Positions 40,979-49,741 of a stretch of 55,597 nucleotides of DNA are shown here, piece after piece. The first letter of the stretch is position 1; every line of letters starts with the position of its first letter. Below the pieces are notes generated by a model. That model saw only the letters and a program-made list of their open reading frames with translations. It was not told where the DNA came from and ran no database searches. Origin of the DNA: Sphaerochaetaceae bacterium (lineage in GTDB: Bacteria; Spirochaetota; Spirochaetia; Sphaerochaetales; Sphaerochaetaceae); contig JAQQAR010000056.1 in the NCBI GenBank assembly GCA_028532765.1, forward strand, positions 1-55,597, written 5' to 3'. Both the position numbers and the translations under genes were made by a program.

Positions 40979-41968
40979 CTAGATATCTTCAATCCTCCGC
41001 ACAATATCCTGTTCGTTTTCATTCAGTTCTTGGTAGAGCGGTTCCATTATCTGCCTTAAGTATAGCAACGTATCCTCGCTGAGTTTGGTGACCACTACTC
41101 CAGAGGCTATTGCCTTCTCGTAAGCACGTGCTTCTTCTTGTTGCCAGAGTACTCGTTCATATAATCCGCTTTCCACAGCACATGTCCTAACAACCTCAAC
41201 AAACAAAGGGTCTAATGCCGCAATTTTCTGCTCAGCATAAACACTCATCATTACCACTTCCGGCAAGCGAAAATGCTCGTCCTGGTAAAAATACGGAGCT
41301 GCCTGGTAGTGACCAGTAAATATATAGCTTGGCAAGTTGTTCTCTGCCCCATCAATCCGCATTTTTTGTAACGCAGAATAGACATCCGCATATGGTATCT
41401 GCACTGCTTCGGCACCAAGAAGCTCAATGGTACGACTCATCATATCATTCTCCATTACTCGAATAACCATACTATGGAGATCCTCGATGCTAGCGACGGG
41501 AGCACGGGTATAAAAACTCCTCGCCCCGGCATCATACCAAGCTAAGGCAATAAGCCCTTTCCCAGACACCTCTTTTAGGTACATATCCCCAATCTCACCA
41601 TCCAGAACTCTCCACATGTGGTCATTATCGGTATAGAGGTAGGGCAATTGCAATGTCCATAGCTTAGGGAAATATCGGGTGAGTGTCCCAACAGAGAATC
41701 GTGACATGTCGATACCACCATAACCCATCTGCTCCATGACGCTGTTCTCTGAACCTAGCACACTGTCAGGAAATACCCTGATTTCAATCTTCCCATCAGT
41801 CCTTTCCTTTACGAGTTCTGCAAAATACTTCGCAGCTTCCACTGTTGGGTAGCCATCACTCTGGTTGTCAGCATAACGAAGCACCAACTCAGGATAGGTA
41901 GTTTCCTCCTTCTTGCAAGAAACGAAGACGAGGACAAAGAGGAAAGCCATGACCACAAGTTTTTTCAT
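40979..41968 (-). CDS. Lipoprotein TRAP-binding-protein paralogue (probable sensor)
   Basis: 329 residues. It is a DctP homologue, but the signal peptide ends in the lipobox FVSC-KKEE, so it should be anchored to the membrane by lipid at Cys18. Conserved DctP elements are present (GYPTVEAAKYFAELV, DSVLGSENSVMEQMG, MVIRVMEND, MRIDGAENNLPSY), including the Arg that binds carboxylate. It overlaps the response-regulator stop by four bases, so it is translated with the two-component genes rather than with the TRAP permeases. A role as ligand-binding co-sensor for the histidine kinase is the best inference; a second substrate receptor is the alternative. Confidence 0.88.
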   Translation of the reverse strand: MKKLVVMAFLFVLVFVSCKKEETTYPELVLRYADNQSDGYPTVEAAKYFAELVKERTDGKIEIRVFPDSVLGSENSVMEQMGYGGIDMSRFSVGTLTRYFPKLWTLQLPYLYTDNDHMWRVLDGEIGDMYLKEVSGKGLIALAWYDAGARSFYTRAPVASIEDLHSMVIRVMENDMMSRTIELLGAEAVQIPYADVYSALQKMRIDGAENNLPSYIFTGHYQAAPYFYQDEHFRLPEVVMMSVYAEQKIAALDPLFVEVVRTCAVESGLYERVLWQQEEARAYEKAIASGVVVTKLSEDTLLYLRQIMEPLYQELNENEQDIVRRIEDI

Positions 41969-42738
41969 CTACCTGCACCTCCACCGCTCAGCCGCCGGTA
42001 CTCAGTTGGAGTGATTCCGGCATTCTTCTTGAACGCACGACTGAAATAGCTGGGGCTCTCATAACCTACCATGGAAGCTATCTCTGCGATTGATTTGAAC
42101 GGGTCTGCAAGGTACTCCTTTGCAGCACTGATTCTGAGATTGGTGATATGGTCGAGAAAGTTGACTCCTGTACAACGCTTGAAAATACAACTCAAGTATG
42201 ATGGATTTATATTCAGCAGCGAGCTTACTGAATCAAGGGAAAGATCATAATTCATATAACTGTGTTCCAGATATTTTTTCACCTTGGACATCATCAAAGC
42301 AGCCTTGTCGACACCCTCGTCCCCCTGCAAGCATTCAGCTTCGGGCCTGACTGCCTTGAGCTGGCGCTCAGCTTCAACTTGGCTTTCTGCACGCTTGACG
42401 GCCCTACATACATCTGCCTTGTCCACTGGCTTCAGTATATAATCAATCGCTCCGAGTTTCACAGCTTCACATGCATAGGAAAAAATGCTGTAGGCTGTTA
42501 TAAAAATGATACGGCAAGTTGGCTTATCCTGTAGTATCCGCTTGGATGCCTCTATCCCATTAAGAGCGGGCATCTCAATATCCATAAGCACAATATCCAC
42601 ATCGTAGAGTTCAGCATAGTTTACGGCCAGACGACCATTCTCCGCTTGGTAGAGCTCATAGAAAGGATTGTCTGAAAGGATCTTATGCAATAACTCCCGT
42701 TCAATATGTTCATCATCAGCAATCAGTATCTTAATCAT
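41965..42738 (-). CDS. Response regulator with AraC-type output (YesN-like)
   Basis: 257 residues. The receiver domain (~1-120) has the acidic pair near residue 8, a phospho-acceptor Asp in IVLMDIEMP (~53) and Lys in ILKPVD (~102). The output is a YesN-like AraC DNA-binding domain (~155-255; SVSSLLNINPSYLSCIFKRC, IAEIASMVGYESPSYFSRAFKK). It probably activates the TRAP operon. It overlaps the kinase stop by eight bases. Confidence 0.94.
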   Translation of the reverse strand: MIKILIADDEHIERELLHKILSDNPFYELYQAENGRLAVNYAELYDVDIVLMDIEMPALNGIEASKRILQDKPTCRIIFITAYSIFSYACEAVKLGAIDYILKPVDKADVCRAVKRAESQVEAERQLKAVRPEAECLQGDEGVDKAALMMSKVKKYLEHSYMNYDLSLDSVSSLLNINPSYLSCIFKRCTGVNFLDHITNLRISAAKEYLADPFKSIAEIASMVGYESPSYFSRAFKKNAGITPTEYRRLSGGGAGR

Positions 42739-44251
42739 CCAATTCCTCCTCGTTCTTCAGGATTAGCGGCATCTCAATACGAATCTCAGTACCCTTCTCT
42801 CTGTCCGAAAACACCTCAAAGCGGCACCGCTCGTCAATCAGTTTGAGACGGGCAGCAACCGTATAAAGCCCAATATGTTCCCCAGTAACAGGATGGTCCA
42901 ACAACCGCGTTTGGAGTACTTGCAATTGCTCTGTATCCATCCCAATCCCATCATCTTCAACCTGTACGATCAGCATATCCTCCTTTACTCCCAAGGATAT
43001 CCAGACACTTCCTTGACCTTCTTTAGGACCAAGTCCATGTTTGAAGGAATTCTCTACCAATGGCTGGAGAAAAAAGGAAGGCACCAGCGTCTCTGTAAGC
43101 ACCAAGGCAGGAGAAATACTCCAGAAAAGCGAGATCTTTTCCGCAAAGCGTGCCTTGTAGAGGCTGTAATACTCATCTACAATCTGGATCTCCCTGGAGA
43201 GAGGGACCAACACCTCATTATCGGCCAATGCATAACGGAAAAGACGAGAGAGGGAAGAAAGTAACGAATCTGTCTTCTTTGCATGCTCCTCCAGTGCCGT
43301 GTATTTTATCACGTTGATGGTATTGAACAGGAAATGAGGGTTCACCTGGCTCCGGAGCAGTTGCAGTTTTTCACGCTCCAGCAGTGTCTGCATGGCCAAG
43401 GCCTCAGTATCTTTACGATAAATCTCTTTTTCCATTTCATTGTTTGCCTGCAATAAGGTGACCTGATTCCGCATCGCCATTTTCATCTCATTGAAAGCTC
43501 GGGTCATATCCCCTAACTCATCCTTTCTGTGTTCCCTAAACTCCGGCCTATCAAAATCACCTGCTGTGATTGCCTTGGAAGCATTGGCCATCTCCTGCAC
43601 AATAGAGATCATACGTATCACTTCCCTGAACGTAACAACTCCAAAGAGAAGCATAACCAGGACCGTCAAGCTATATACGACATCAAGCCGCTCATTGAGC
43701 GTCATCAGGCGATCATAGGTAGACTGGTTATCCAAAATGGACTGTTCCATCAATTGTTGCATATACCTATACAGGTGGTTTATGCTCGGCTCAAGATCGG
43801 CGTAATACAACTCAGATGCCTTTGCAACATGGTTTCTGATCAGCAGATCCTCCAGAAGCATGAGGTAGTGGTTATATGCACTATATGTAGTATGTACAGC
43901 ACTGACAAGAAGATATTGATCTACTCCAATCGAAGAAATATCGGAATCAATCTTTCCCAAGTTATCCTCAACTATTTGCGATTCCCTTCTCAGACCAGAA
44001 ACCAATGCGGCAATATCCCCAAAATCCCAACGATAGGAGGAAAGCAGCTCACGAGTCTGCCCAAAAGCATTGAGCACCAAACTAATCGTCTGCACATTCC
44101 CTGCACTTCTTTGCATTGGATCCATAATTGAGCTTTCCTGGTAGGCAGAAATTGCCAACTGCAAGAAGATACATAACACAAATACGACGAGATAGAGAAA
44201 AATCCGGTGAAAGAGATTAAGATGGAGCCCTTTTTTATTGCTTGTTTCCAT
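42731..44251 (-). CDS. Sensor histidine kinase (YesM/LytS-type)
   Basis: 506 residues. There are two membrane segments (~14-35 and ~191-210) flanking an all-helical periplasmic sensor domain. A HAMP domain (~212-265) and a His_kinase motif QVNPHFLFNTINVIKY (~305-320, phospho-His in PHFLFN) follow. The HATPase domain contains LVENSFKHGL and DDGIGM. The ATG at 44251 starts the METSNKKG product; the longer open frame upstream crosses the divergent promoter. It partners the response regulator and, probably, the lipoprotein DctP paralogue. Confidence 0.92.
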   Translation of the reverse strand: METSNKKGLHLNLFHRIFLYLVVFVLCIFLQLAISAYQESSIMDPMQRSAGNVQTISLVLNAFGQTRELLSSYRWDFGDIAALVSGLRRESQIVEDNLGKIDSDISSIGVDQYLLVSAVHTTYSAYNHYLMLLEDLLIRNHVAKASELYYADLEPSINHLYRYMQQLMEQSILDNQSTYDRLMTLNERLDVVYSLTVLVMLLFGVVTFREVIRMISIVQEMANASKAITAGDFDRPEFREHRKDELGDMTRAFNEMKMAMRNQVTLLQANNEMEKEIYRKDTEALAMQTLLEREKLQLLRSQVNPHFLFNTINVIKYTALEEHAKKTDSLLSSLSRLFRYALADNEVLVPLSREIQIVDEYYSLYKARFAEKISLFWSISPALVLTETLVPSFFLQPLVENSFKHGLGPKEGQGSVWISLGVKEDMLIVQVEDDGIGMDTEQLQVLQTRLLDHPVTGEHIGLYTVAARLKLIDERCRFEVFSDREKGTEIRIEMPLILKNEEELDD

Positions 44252-44312
44252 ATGTGGTCTGTATATCCTACCACCCATACCAGAAAAAGTGAATGTAACT
44301 AGTTCACCAATA

Positions 44313-44321
44313 TGGTATAAT
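44313..44321 (+). promoter_or_regulatory. Extended -10 promoter of the YcxB-like gene, leaderless geometry
   Basis: TGG-TATAAT, a consensus extended -10, ends six bases before the ATG at 44328; there is no Shine-Dalgarno. It lies in the 76-base divergent gap with the histidine kinase gene. Confidence 0.65.
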
Positions 44322-44327
44322 GAATCT

Positions 44328-44846
44328 ATGACGATAGCAGTACACTTGAGTGAATCCAACTTCAGGAATTTCCTCATATTCAACATTATCAAGCGCTTAA
44401 AACTGTACAAGAGTCCGCTTATCTTTGCCTCAATCATGTCAGTCTCAGCCATTATCAGCTTCATAATGCATCATGTAGAAGGAGCGGTGATGCTTGGGTT
44501 CGTCCTTCTCCTGGTTGGCCTTGGAGTACCGATTGTCTACTTTGTCAACTTTTTCACATCCCTGAAAAAACAGGTAAAGCTCCAGAAGTTGAACCCTCCC
44601 CGTCTGGTCTACACCATCCAGTTTGCAGAAACATCCGATTTCATTGAAATCTCCAATGATAAGGAACAGGTCCAGTATCAATGGAAGGATGTCTATCATG
44701 TATATTATGAGAAGGATGCCATCTATCTCTTCATAACGAAAGACAGGGCATTTCTGCTCCCCCTGTCATTACTAGAAAACTGCGAAGAAGTTTGGAGCAT
44801 CATTGAGGAAAAGCTCGGCAACGAGCGATGTACCAGAAAGCAGTAA
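44328..44846 (+). CDS. YcxB-like membrane protein
   Basis: 172 residues. An N-terminal stretch of about 25 residues is followed by two transmembrane segments (~31-49 and ~53-80). A soluble C-terminal domain (~85-165; VYTIQFAETSDFIEISNDKEQVQYQW, then DAIYLFITKDRAFLLPLSLL) matches the YcxB-like family by strand pattern. The function of this family is unknown. It is monocistronic, with a consensus extended -10 placed for a leaderless transcript. Confidence 0.75.
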   Translation: MTIAVHLSESNFRNFLIFNIIKRLKLYKSPLIFASIMSVSAIISFIMHHVEGAVMLGFVLLLVGLGVPIVYFVNFFTSLKKQVKLQKLNPPRLVYTIQFAETSDFIEISNDKEQVQYQWKDVYHVYYEKDAIYLFITKDRAFLLPLSLLENCEEVWSIIEEKLGNERCTRKQ

Positions 44847-44890
44847 CCAGGAATACTCCCAAAATAAGGTGGACAGATCGATCTGCAATT

Positions 44891-44926
44891 AATAGTTGAC
44901 AAATCAACTATTTTCTTTACTATATC
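44891..44926 (+). promoter_or_regulatory. MarR-MATE promoter with palindromic operator
   Basis: AATAGTTGA-CAAA-TCAACTATT (44891-44912) is a perfect 9-bp inverted repeat. It contains the -35 TTGACA (44896-44901). Possible -10 boxes are TATATC (44921-44926, spacer 19) or ACTATA (44919-44924, spacer 17), 5-7 bases before the ATG at 44932. It is the likely autoregulatory site of the MarR protein. Confidence 0.65.
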
Positions 44927-44931
44927 CATAT

Positions 44932-45360
44932 ATGAACACCAGTCTTGGGCGTTTGATCGCCATCCTCCACAGAAACAACCAGATGTATCTCAATGCCCAC
45001 CTGAAAGCCTATGGGATAAGCAGCGCTGAGGTGGGAATCCTCATGAGCCTCTACCGTGAGGAAGGAAGGACACAAGAGGAACTCTCCCAGTGGCTGCATA
45101 TCGATAAGGCAGCAACCACACGTACCGTGCATACCCTCGAAGAGAAGGGGATTATCATACGCAAACATGATGACAAGGATAGGCGATGCAACCGCATTTA
45201 TCTCACTGAGAGAGGCAAGGCATTGGAATCTTCAGTAGTTCCGGTGGTCCGTGGCTGGAGTGAACACATCAGCAAACTTGCAGGCGAAGATACTTACAAT
45301 AGGCTCTGTAGTGACCTGGAATCCATCTTTACTGCATTGAAAGAGGAGCCGGCTCAATGA
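44932..45360 (+). CDS. MarR-family transcriptional regulator
   Basis: 142 residues, the normal MarR size, with a winged helix at ~30-100 (EVGILMSLYREEGRTQEELSQWL, DKAATTRTVHTLEEKG, DRRCNRIYLTERG). It probably represses the MATE exporter whose start overlaps its stop (ATGA) until a drug-like ligand binds. The ATG at 44932 has no ribosome-binding site and follows closely on the promoter, so the transcript is leaderless or nearly so. A TTG-initiated longer frame would include the operator and is rejected. Confidence 0.92.
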   Translation: MNTSLGRLIAILHRNNQMYLNAHLKAYGISSAEVGILMSLYREEGRTQEELSQWLHIDKAATTRTVHTLEEKGIIIRKHDDKDRRCNRIYLTERGKALESSVVPVVRGWSEHISKLAGEDTYNRLCSDLESIFTALKEEPAQ

Positions 45361-46727
45361 GAACCACCACTCTCGAAAAAGAGAACCCTCTCGGCACAGA
45401 ACCAATCTTCAAGCTGTTGGTCCGTTTCAGTGTACCAGCCATCGTAGGAATGATGGTCAATGCACTCTACAACATAGTTGATAGGATCTATATAGGAAAT
45501 AGTCCATCCCTTGGAGCTAATGGTATTGCCGGTATTACTATTGTCTTTCCAATCATGATCATCCTGATGGCGATGGGAGTACTCTTTGGGATTGGGGGAG
45601 CAACACTCTTCTCCATTCGCCTAGGGCAGAAAGAGACAAAACAAGCACAGGAAGTGATGGGAAACGCCTTCTTCCTGCTTATTGCCAGTGGACTCACCTT
45701 CCTGGTACTCGGCCAGGTTTTTCTAACCGATATTCTCATCCTCTTTGGAGCAAGTGATCAGGTACTTCCTTATGCTACCAGCTACATGCGAATCATCTTC
45801 TTTGGAGCATTATTCCAGGTAACCAATATGGGAATGAACAACTTCATTCGCGCTGATGGCAACCCAAAGATCGCCATGCTCTCCATGTTCCTTGGTGCCG
45901 GTACCAATATTGTACTTGATCCGATTTTCATCTATGCCCTGGATTGGGGAATGGCAGGAGCTGCCATCGCTACGGTGATCAGCCAGATGGTCTCCTTCAC
46001 CTGGGTACTTTCCTACTTTTTGGGGAAGCGAAGCAGGGTAAAACTTAAAATACGTACCATCCGCATCAAACGGCAAAACACCCTTTTAATCATAAGCCTG
46101 GGATTGCCTGGTTTTGTACTCCAGATAACCAACAGTCTCCTGAACATCATCCTCAACAAATCTCTATTGCAGTATGGAGGGGACCTTGGTATCTCAGCCA
46201 TGGGAATCGTTAACAGCCTGCACACCCTGCTTATCATGCCGGTTATCGGCATCAAGCAAGGAGTACAGCCTCTGATCAGTTTCAATTTCGGGGCAAAGAA
46301 GTATGACCGGGTTAAGGAAGCCACCAAGCTTGGCATTATCAGTTCCACCGCTGTAATCATGGTAGGATACCTAGCCACCCGCTTCTTCCCGACCACCATG
46401 GTGGCAATGTTCAACCGTGACCCCGCACTCCTTGAGCTCGGAACGTTTGCCCTGACACGTTGGTTCCTGCTCACCCCACTGGTAGGGTTTCAGATTATCG
46501 CAGGAAACTTTTTCCAAGCAATAGGCAAGAGCAGGATTGCACTACTGCTCACCCTTTCGAGGCAGGGGTTTTTCCTCATCCCTTCCATCCTGCTCTTCTC
46601 ACTCTTCTTTGGGTTGCAGGGGATTCTCTATTCGGCACCGGTCTCCGATCTACTCTCTTCCCTGCTGACCGCCATCTTCTTCATTCCCGGTATCAGAGAC
46701 CTTGAGAAGAATGCACGTTCCATTTAG
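45357..46727 (+). CDS. MATE-family efflux transporter
   Basis: 456 residues, about 12 membrane segments in two pseudo-symmetric halves (VNALYNIVDRIYIGN near the start; NSLLNIILNKSLLQYGG in the second half). It is a sodium- or proton-driven exporter of cationic drugs or metabolites. It is translationally coupled to marR (ATGA overlap). Its 3' end overlaps the convergent accA stop by a few bases, with no terminator between. Confidence 0.94.
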   Translation: MRTTTLEKENPLGTEPIFKLLVRFSVPAIVGMMVNALYNIVDRIYIGNSPSLGANGIAGITIVFPIMIILMAMGVLFGIGGATLFSIRLGQKETKQAQEVMGNAFFLLIASGLTFLVLGQVFLTDILILFGASDQVLPYATSYMRIIFFGALFQVTNMGMNNFIRADGNPKIAMLSMFLGAGTNIVLDPIFIYALDWGMAGAAIATVISQMVSFTWVLSYFLGKRSRVKLKIRTIRIKRQNTLLIISLGLPGFVLQITNSLLNIILNKSLLQYGGDLGISAMGIVNSLHTLLIMPVIGIKQGVQPLISFNFGAKKYDRVKEATKLGIISSTAVIMVGYLATRFFPTTMVAMFNRDPALLELGTFALTRWFLLTPLVGFQIIAGNFFQAIGKSRIALLLTLSRQGFFLIPSILLFSLFFGLQGILYSAPVSDLLSSLLTAIFFIPGIRDLEKNARSI

Positions 46728-47641
46728 CGGAAGCTCTGGGTCTTGGTGAAAACCTCAAGAAGTGGTTGCCACCACTCCTTTCCCCCACTGACTTCCCCGA
46801 TACCACGAATCTTTTTCAACCGGTATCGCACCAAGTGCTCAGGCGGCTTGCTGCAGAGGTTATCAAAATCACGAATTATGGTTTCCTTGATCAACTGAGC
46901 TGTTTCCTTGGGACTCTTTTCCTCAATGATGTCATGGATGACCCCGAACTCCTTGAGGTGACGGCTGGTCATTTTCATGGCCTCAGCCGCCTCCTTTGCT
47001 TTCGATGGGTCACGAAGCAGGATGGAAGCGAATCCTTCAGGGGTAATTACTGAATAGACAGCATTCTCCAACATGTAGAGCTTATCCCCGATGCCGATAC
47101 CCAAAGCCCCTCCACTACCACCTTCTCCGATGATAAAACAGAGCACTGGAGTCTTGAGTGTTGAGAACACCTTCAGGTTCTGGGCAATTGCCTCCCCGAT
47201 TCCCCGCTCCTCACTACCTAGTCCTGGATATGCTCCTGGTGTGTCAATGAAACAGACAACCGGACGACCGAATTTCTCTGCCTGTTTGGCAAGACGCAAT
47301 GCCTTGCGATAGCCTTCAGGATTACTCATTCCATAGTTGCAGGAAACATTCTCCCTGAAATTGGCACCCTTCCGGTTTCCAATAAAGGTTACCGCTCGGC
47401 CTCCTACCATTCCGATACCACCGATCATGGCAGGATCATCACCATAGGATCGGTCCCCATGCAGTTCCATGAACTGGTCACAGATCATGTTGATGAAGGC
47501 CTTTGCTCCGGTTCTTCCACTTTGGCGGGAGAGGAGTACACAATCCCAGGACGACTTAGCTTCACATTTCTGGCTGTCACTAAGTATGGATTCAATATGT
47601 TCTACCGTCTCTTGCAGTACGGGTTTCTTCTTGTCTGCCAT
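46724..47641 (-). CDS. accA: Acetyl-CoA carboxylase carboxyltransferase alpha subunit
   Basis: 305 residues. The carboxyltransferase crotonase-like core is intact: LHGDRSYGDDPAMIGG (~70), GMSNPEGYRKALRLAKQAEKF (~105), FIDTPGAYPG (~131) and GEGGSGGALGIG (~170-181). With AccD it transfers carboxyl from biotin to acetyl-CoA, forming malonyl-CoA. It is the last gene of accB-accC-accD-accA, with three bases between it and accD and AAGGAGG inside the accD end. Confidence 0.97.
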   Translation of the reverse strand: MADKKKPVLQETVEHIESILSDSQKCEAKSSWDCVLLSRQSGRTGAKAFINMICDQFMELHGDRSYGDDPAMIGGIGMVGGRAVTFIGNRKGANFRENVSCNYGMSNPEGYRKALRLAKQAEKFGRPVVCFIDTPGAYPGLGSEERGIGEAIAQNLKVFSTLKTPVLCFIIGEGGSGGALGIGIGDKLYMLENAVYSVITPEGFASILLRDPSKAKEAAEAMKMTSRHLKEFGVIHDIIEEKSPKETAQLIKETIIRDFDNLCSKPPEHLVRYRLKKIRGIGEVSGGKEWWQPLLEVFTKTQSFR

Positions 47642-47644
47642 GGG

Positions 47645-48415
47645 TTAGGTCCTCCTTGTGTGGGTTTCGATCAGGAAGGAGAGGGTCTCTCTCAGCTTCT
47701 TACGCTCGACAATGGAATCGATGAAACCCTTCTCGAGCTGGAACTCTGAACGCTGGAACCCCTCTGGAAGCTTCTCCCCGATGGTTCCTTCAATTACCCT
47801 TGGCCCAGCAAATCCAATAATTGCCCCAGGTTCTGCGAGGATGACGTCTCCAAGCATGGCAAAGGATGCTGTCACCCCACCGGTGGTGGGATTGGTCAAG
47901 ACAAGAAAGAGGGGGGTACGAGTTTCTTCCAAGAGAGCGGCAGCACTGGCTGTCTTTGCCATCTGCATCAAGCTGAATATTCCTTCCTGCATCCTGGCTC
48001 CTCCGCTAGCGGTAAAAAGGACTACCGGATCTCCAGTGAGTGCTCCCTCGATCATGGCCTGGGTGATTTTCTCTCCCACTACCGAACCCATACTGCCTCC
48101 CATGAAAGCGAAGGACATAATACCGACAACCACGGGCTTTCCCTCAATTGTACATCGACCGATGCTGGCAGCGTCACTGAGTGAGGATTTCTTTTGGTTC
48201 TCTTTAAGCTTCTCCTCATACCCTGCAAGGGAGATGGGGTTCATAGACTGCATTCCACTACTCATCTCCTTGAACGATCCTTCATCTGCAAAGAGTGAAA
48301 GGCGTTCTTGTACAGTAAGCGGAAAATGAAAATTGCAATATGGACAGATCTTATACTCCCCTACCTGTACATCTTTCTGGCACTGGGGGCATCGTTTCAA
48401 AACTTCGTTTGACAT
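47645..48415 (-). CDS. accD: Acetyl-CoA carboxylase carboxyltransferase beta subunit
   Basis: 256 residues, somewhat shorter than the ~280-300 usual. It has an N-terminal zinc ribbon (CPQC ... CPYC, residues ~9-30) followed by the carboxyltransferase core (MGSVVGEKITQAMIEG, TASGGARMQEG, PTTGGVTASFAMLGD, GFAGPRVIEGT). AGGAG precedes the ATG. It lies three bases after the accC stop. Confidence 0.96.
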   Translation of the reverse strand: MSNEVLKRCPQCQKDVQVGEYKICPYCNFHFPLTVQERLSLFADEGSFKEMSSGMQSMNPISLAGYEEKLKENQKKSSLSDAASIGRCTIEGKPVVVGIMSFAFMGGSMGSVVGEKITQAMIEGALTGDPVVLFTASGGARMQEGIFSLMQMAKTASAAALLEETRTPLFLVLTNPTTGGVTASFAMLGDVILAEPGAIIGFAGPRVIEGTIGEKLPEGFQRSEFQLEKGFIDSIVERKKLRETLSFLIETHTRRT

Positions 48416-48418
48416 CGG

Positions 48419-49741
48419 TTATTTCTCCTGTTCACAAACCTTCTGGTAGAGATCGGTAGTGAATCGACCACTCCTGAACTGTTTGGAGGCGATGAGGCGT
48501 TTTTGCTCTTCCAAGTTGGTGGTTACCCCTTGGATGTTCACTTCCTCCAAGGCCCTGAGCATTACGGCTATGCCCTGGTCCCTGTCAGGAGCCCAGACGA
48601 TGATCTTCGCCACCATTGAGTCGTAATAGGGACTGAGAATGGATCCGGCCTCAAGATGGGAATCCACTCGTACAAAGGGACCTGAAGGGAGTTGAAGCGT
48701 GGTGATAACTCCAGCTGAAAGTGCATTGATCCTACACTCAAGAGCGTATCCAGAGAGACGGATATCTTTTTGCTTAAAGGGAAGCTTATTACCCTGTGCT
48801 ATCCTGATCTGTGCCTGTACCAGATCAAGGGAACTTACCAGTTCACTCACTGGATGCTCGACCTGCAGGCGTGCATTCACTTCCATGAAGTAGTATGCAT
48901 TACCCTCGACGAGGAACTCCACGGTTCCAGCACCACGGTAACCCAATTCCTTGAAGAGTCTCACTGAGTCATTGCACATTGCCTTTCTCAGTCCTTCATC
49001 AAGGATTGGAGAAGGGCTCTCCTCAAGTAGCTTCTGATGGTTCTTTTGTACTGAACAGTCGCGTTCACCTAGATGCACCACCCCGCCCTTGCCATCGGCC
49101 AAGAGCTGAATTTCCACGTGGCGTGGTTGTTCAAGGAATCGCTCCATATGCACCGAGGCATCCCCAAAGAAGGCGAGCGCCTCCTTTCGGGCAAGCTGCA
49201 AGGACTGCTCGAGTTGCTCCTCTTTTCTGACGATACGCATACCTCTTCCCCCACCGCCTGAAGCAGCCTTGAGAATGATGGGGTAGCCGATCTGCTCGGC
49301 AGTTTTCTTTGCATCTGCAAGATCAACAAGCGCTTCGCTACTGCCCGGGGTAATGGGAATCCCAGCAGCAAGAGCAGCCTGCCGTGCAGCGACCTTGTTC
49401 CCAAGCAATGCAATCGTCTTACTCTCAGGACCAATGAACACAAGCCCTGCATCCTCCACCTGCTTTGCAAAATCAGCATTCTCTGAGAGGAATCCTACCC
49501 CAGGGTGGATGGCATCACAGCGAAGTGCACAGGCAGTGGTAATAATATTCCGTACATTCAGGTAGCTCTTGTCTGTTTGTGCTTCTCCAATACAGACAGC
49601 CTCGTCTGCCATGGAAACAGGCAGACCCAGGGCATCGGCAGTGGAATAGACAGCAACAGTTTTGATTCCCAGATCACGGCATGCCCTGATAATACGTACT
49701 GCAATCTCTGCACGGTTTGCGACGAGCAGTTTCTTGATCAT
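48419..49741 (-). CDS. accC: Biotin carboxylase subunit of acetyl-CoA carboxylase
   Basis: 440 residues: an N-domain (LLVANRAEIAVRIIRACRDLG), ATP-grasp (~115-310; KAASGGGGRGMRIV, YFMEVNARLQVEHPVSE with catalytic E and R) and a C-domain. It carboxylates the biotin on AccB using ATP and bicarbonate. Its ATG overlaps the accB stop by four bases. Confidence 0.97.
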   Translation of the reverse strand: MIKKLLVANRAEIAVRIIRACRDLGIKTVAVYSTADALGLPVSMADEAVCIGEAQTDKSYLNVRNIITTACALRCDAIHPGVGFLSENADFAKQVEDAGLVFIGPESKTIALLGNKVAARQAALAAGIPITPGSSEALVDLADAKKTAEQIGYPIILKAASGGGGRGMRIVRKEEQLEQSLQLARKEALAFFGDASVHMERFLEQPRHVEIQLLADGKGGVVHLGERDCSVQKNHQKLLEESPSPILDEGLRKAMCNDSVRLFKELGYRGAGTVEFLVEGNAYYFMEVNARLQVEHPVSELVSSLDLVQAQIRIAQGNKLPFKQKDIRLSGYALECRINALSAGVITTLQLPSGPFVRVDSHLEAGSILSPYYDSMVAKIIVWAPDRDQGIAVMLRALEEVNIQGVTTNLEEQKRLIASKQFRSGRFTTDLYQKVCEQEK

